Shown here: one piece after another, positions 7,473 to 7,691 of the stretch
How positions within the stretch are numbered: the stretch's first letter is position 1
Layout: every line of letters begins with the position of its first letter
DNA from: Bacteroidota bacterium
GTDB lineage: Bacteria; Bacteroidota; Bacteroidia; Chitinophagales; LD1
Reading direction: 5' to 3'
Assembly: GCA_018267355.1 (NCBI GenBank)
Contig: JAFDYP010000286.1
Coordinates: forward strand, 1-7,691
Length of the DNA stretch: 7,691 nt
Program-made: the position numbers and the translations under genes
Notes under the pieces: model-generated
Told to the model about the DNA's origin: nothing
Databases searched by the model: none
What the model saw: only the letters and a program-made list of their open reading frames with translations

Positions 7473-7628
7473 ATTCGAATTTGAATGTGTCTTAGATTGG
7501 TATAGGGATGCCACAGCCGCCAAATGTGAAGCGCCGGGTAATGAAAGGACAGAGAATGGAGAAAAAAGTAAATAGGTCTTATTCAAGGCTTTGTACAATT
7601 GGGTTTGGAATCAGGTCTTCAACTTGTA

Positions 7629-7650
7629 AACAGTGTATACACACTATTAC
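7629..7650. promoter_or_regulatory. Imperfect inverted repeat centred on the palindrome GTGTATACAC
   Basis: GTGTATACAC at 7633-7642 is a perfect 10-base palindrome. With one bulged base and one mismatch, the symmetry extends to arms GTAATAGTGT and ACACTGTTTAC on the minus strand. ACTTGT flanks it as a direct repeat at 7622-7627 and 7649-7654. The element lies just downstream of the candidate -7 box, where an operator or a 5'-leader hairpin could act. It has no T-tract, so a terminator is not supported. Regulatory function is inferred from position and symmetry only. Confidence 0.3.
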
Positions 7651-7662
7651 TTGTTAAAGGCC

Positions 7663-7670
7663 CAAATATA
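7663..7670 (-). promoter_or_regulatory. Candidate Bacteroidota -7 promoter box (TATATTTG)
   Basis: On the minus strand the bases read TATATTTG, an exact match to the TAnnTTTG -7 consensus used by the primary sigma factor of Bacteroidota. The matching -33 TTTG element would lie near or beyond the right edge; the 21 bases available upstream do not contain it, so the promoter is only half tested. Transcription would start around 7655-7657. Confidence 0.45.
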
Positions 7671-7691
7671 CGTGCCGACTTCCTAATTGTC

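Larger units (their letters stand above)
7473..7691 (-). other. Non-coding upstream region of the giant gene
   Basis: No supportable gene lies in these 219 bases. The minus strand in the gene's frame is open only from 7610 and has no ATG before 7472. Just before the start codon the sequence is AT-rich (CAAATTCGAAT then ATG) with no GGAGG-like ribosome-binding site, which is normal for Bacteroidota. ATTCGAAT (7473-7480) is an 8-base palindrome abutting the start codon. If the TAnnTTTG box at 7663-7670 is used, the transcript leader would be roughly 180 bases. What lies upstream to the right is outside the window. Confidence 0.6.

Noticed and set aside
7521..7528. Second promoter box CACATTTG on the minus strand, closer to the start codon
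   Set aside because: It departs from TAnnTTTG at the first base and has no TTTG at the expected -33 spacing; the exact match at 7663-7670 is stronger.
7473..7610. N-terminal extension of the gene upstream of 7472 using TTG or GTG starts
   Set aside because: The frame is open back to the TGA at 7613-7611, but the ATG-ATG at 7472-7467 directly precedes a well-formed signal peptide, which an extension would bury.

Overview
The window is almost entirely one gene. A single open reading frame on the minus strand starts at 7472 and runs without a stop to the left edge (codon at 3-5, then a partial codon). I read it codon by codon: 2490 codons, no frameshift, and the 3' end lies outside the window. 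The remaining bases, 7473-7691, are a non-coding leader and promoter region.

The product is a giant secreted modular protein of the kind found in Bacteroidota. From the N-terminus it has a signal peptide (residues 1-23), a DUF7948-like domain (about 42-270), an SBBP-type beta-propeller-like region (about 273-766), a GEVED domain (768-931) containing an EF-hand-like loop, one divergent Ig/PKD-like domain (934-1010), and then at least 18 tandem Ig/PKD/SprB-like domains up to the window edge. The architecture, the lack of a Shine-Dalgarno sequence and a TAnnTTTG promoter box all point to Bacteroidota. The roughly 50% GC by eye would fit Chitinophagales or Saprospiria-like lineages better than low-GC Flavobacterium, but the genus cannot be fixed from this sequence.

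The repeat region is the most interesting part. It alternates two domain types, A (86-88 aa) and B (81 aa in all complete copies except the first, B0, at 84), in the order B0 A1 B1 A2 B2 A3, then four consecutive domains of a third type C (C1-C4, 83-86 aa), then A4 B4 A5 B5 A6 B6 A7 B7(partial). The C cassette stands where one B would be expected. Every complete domain has exactly two cysteines at equivalent positions.

The expected but unseen end would be a type IX secretion C-terminal sorting domain or a gliding-motility-associated (CHU_C) C-terminal domain. The likely role is as a cell-surface or released adhesin/stalk protein; this is inferred from architecture and no ligand can be deduced. 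I see no RNA gene, mobile element, CRISPR array, defence system or second protein-coding gene.
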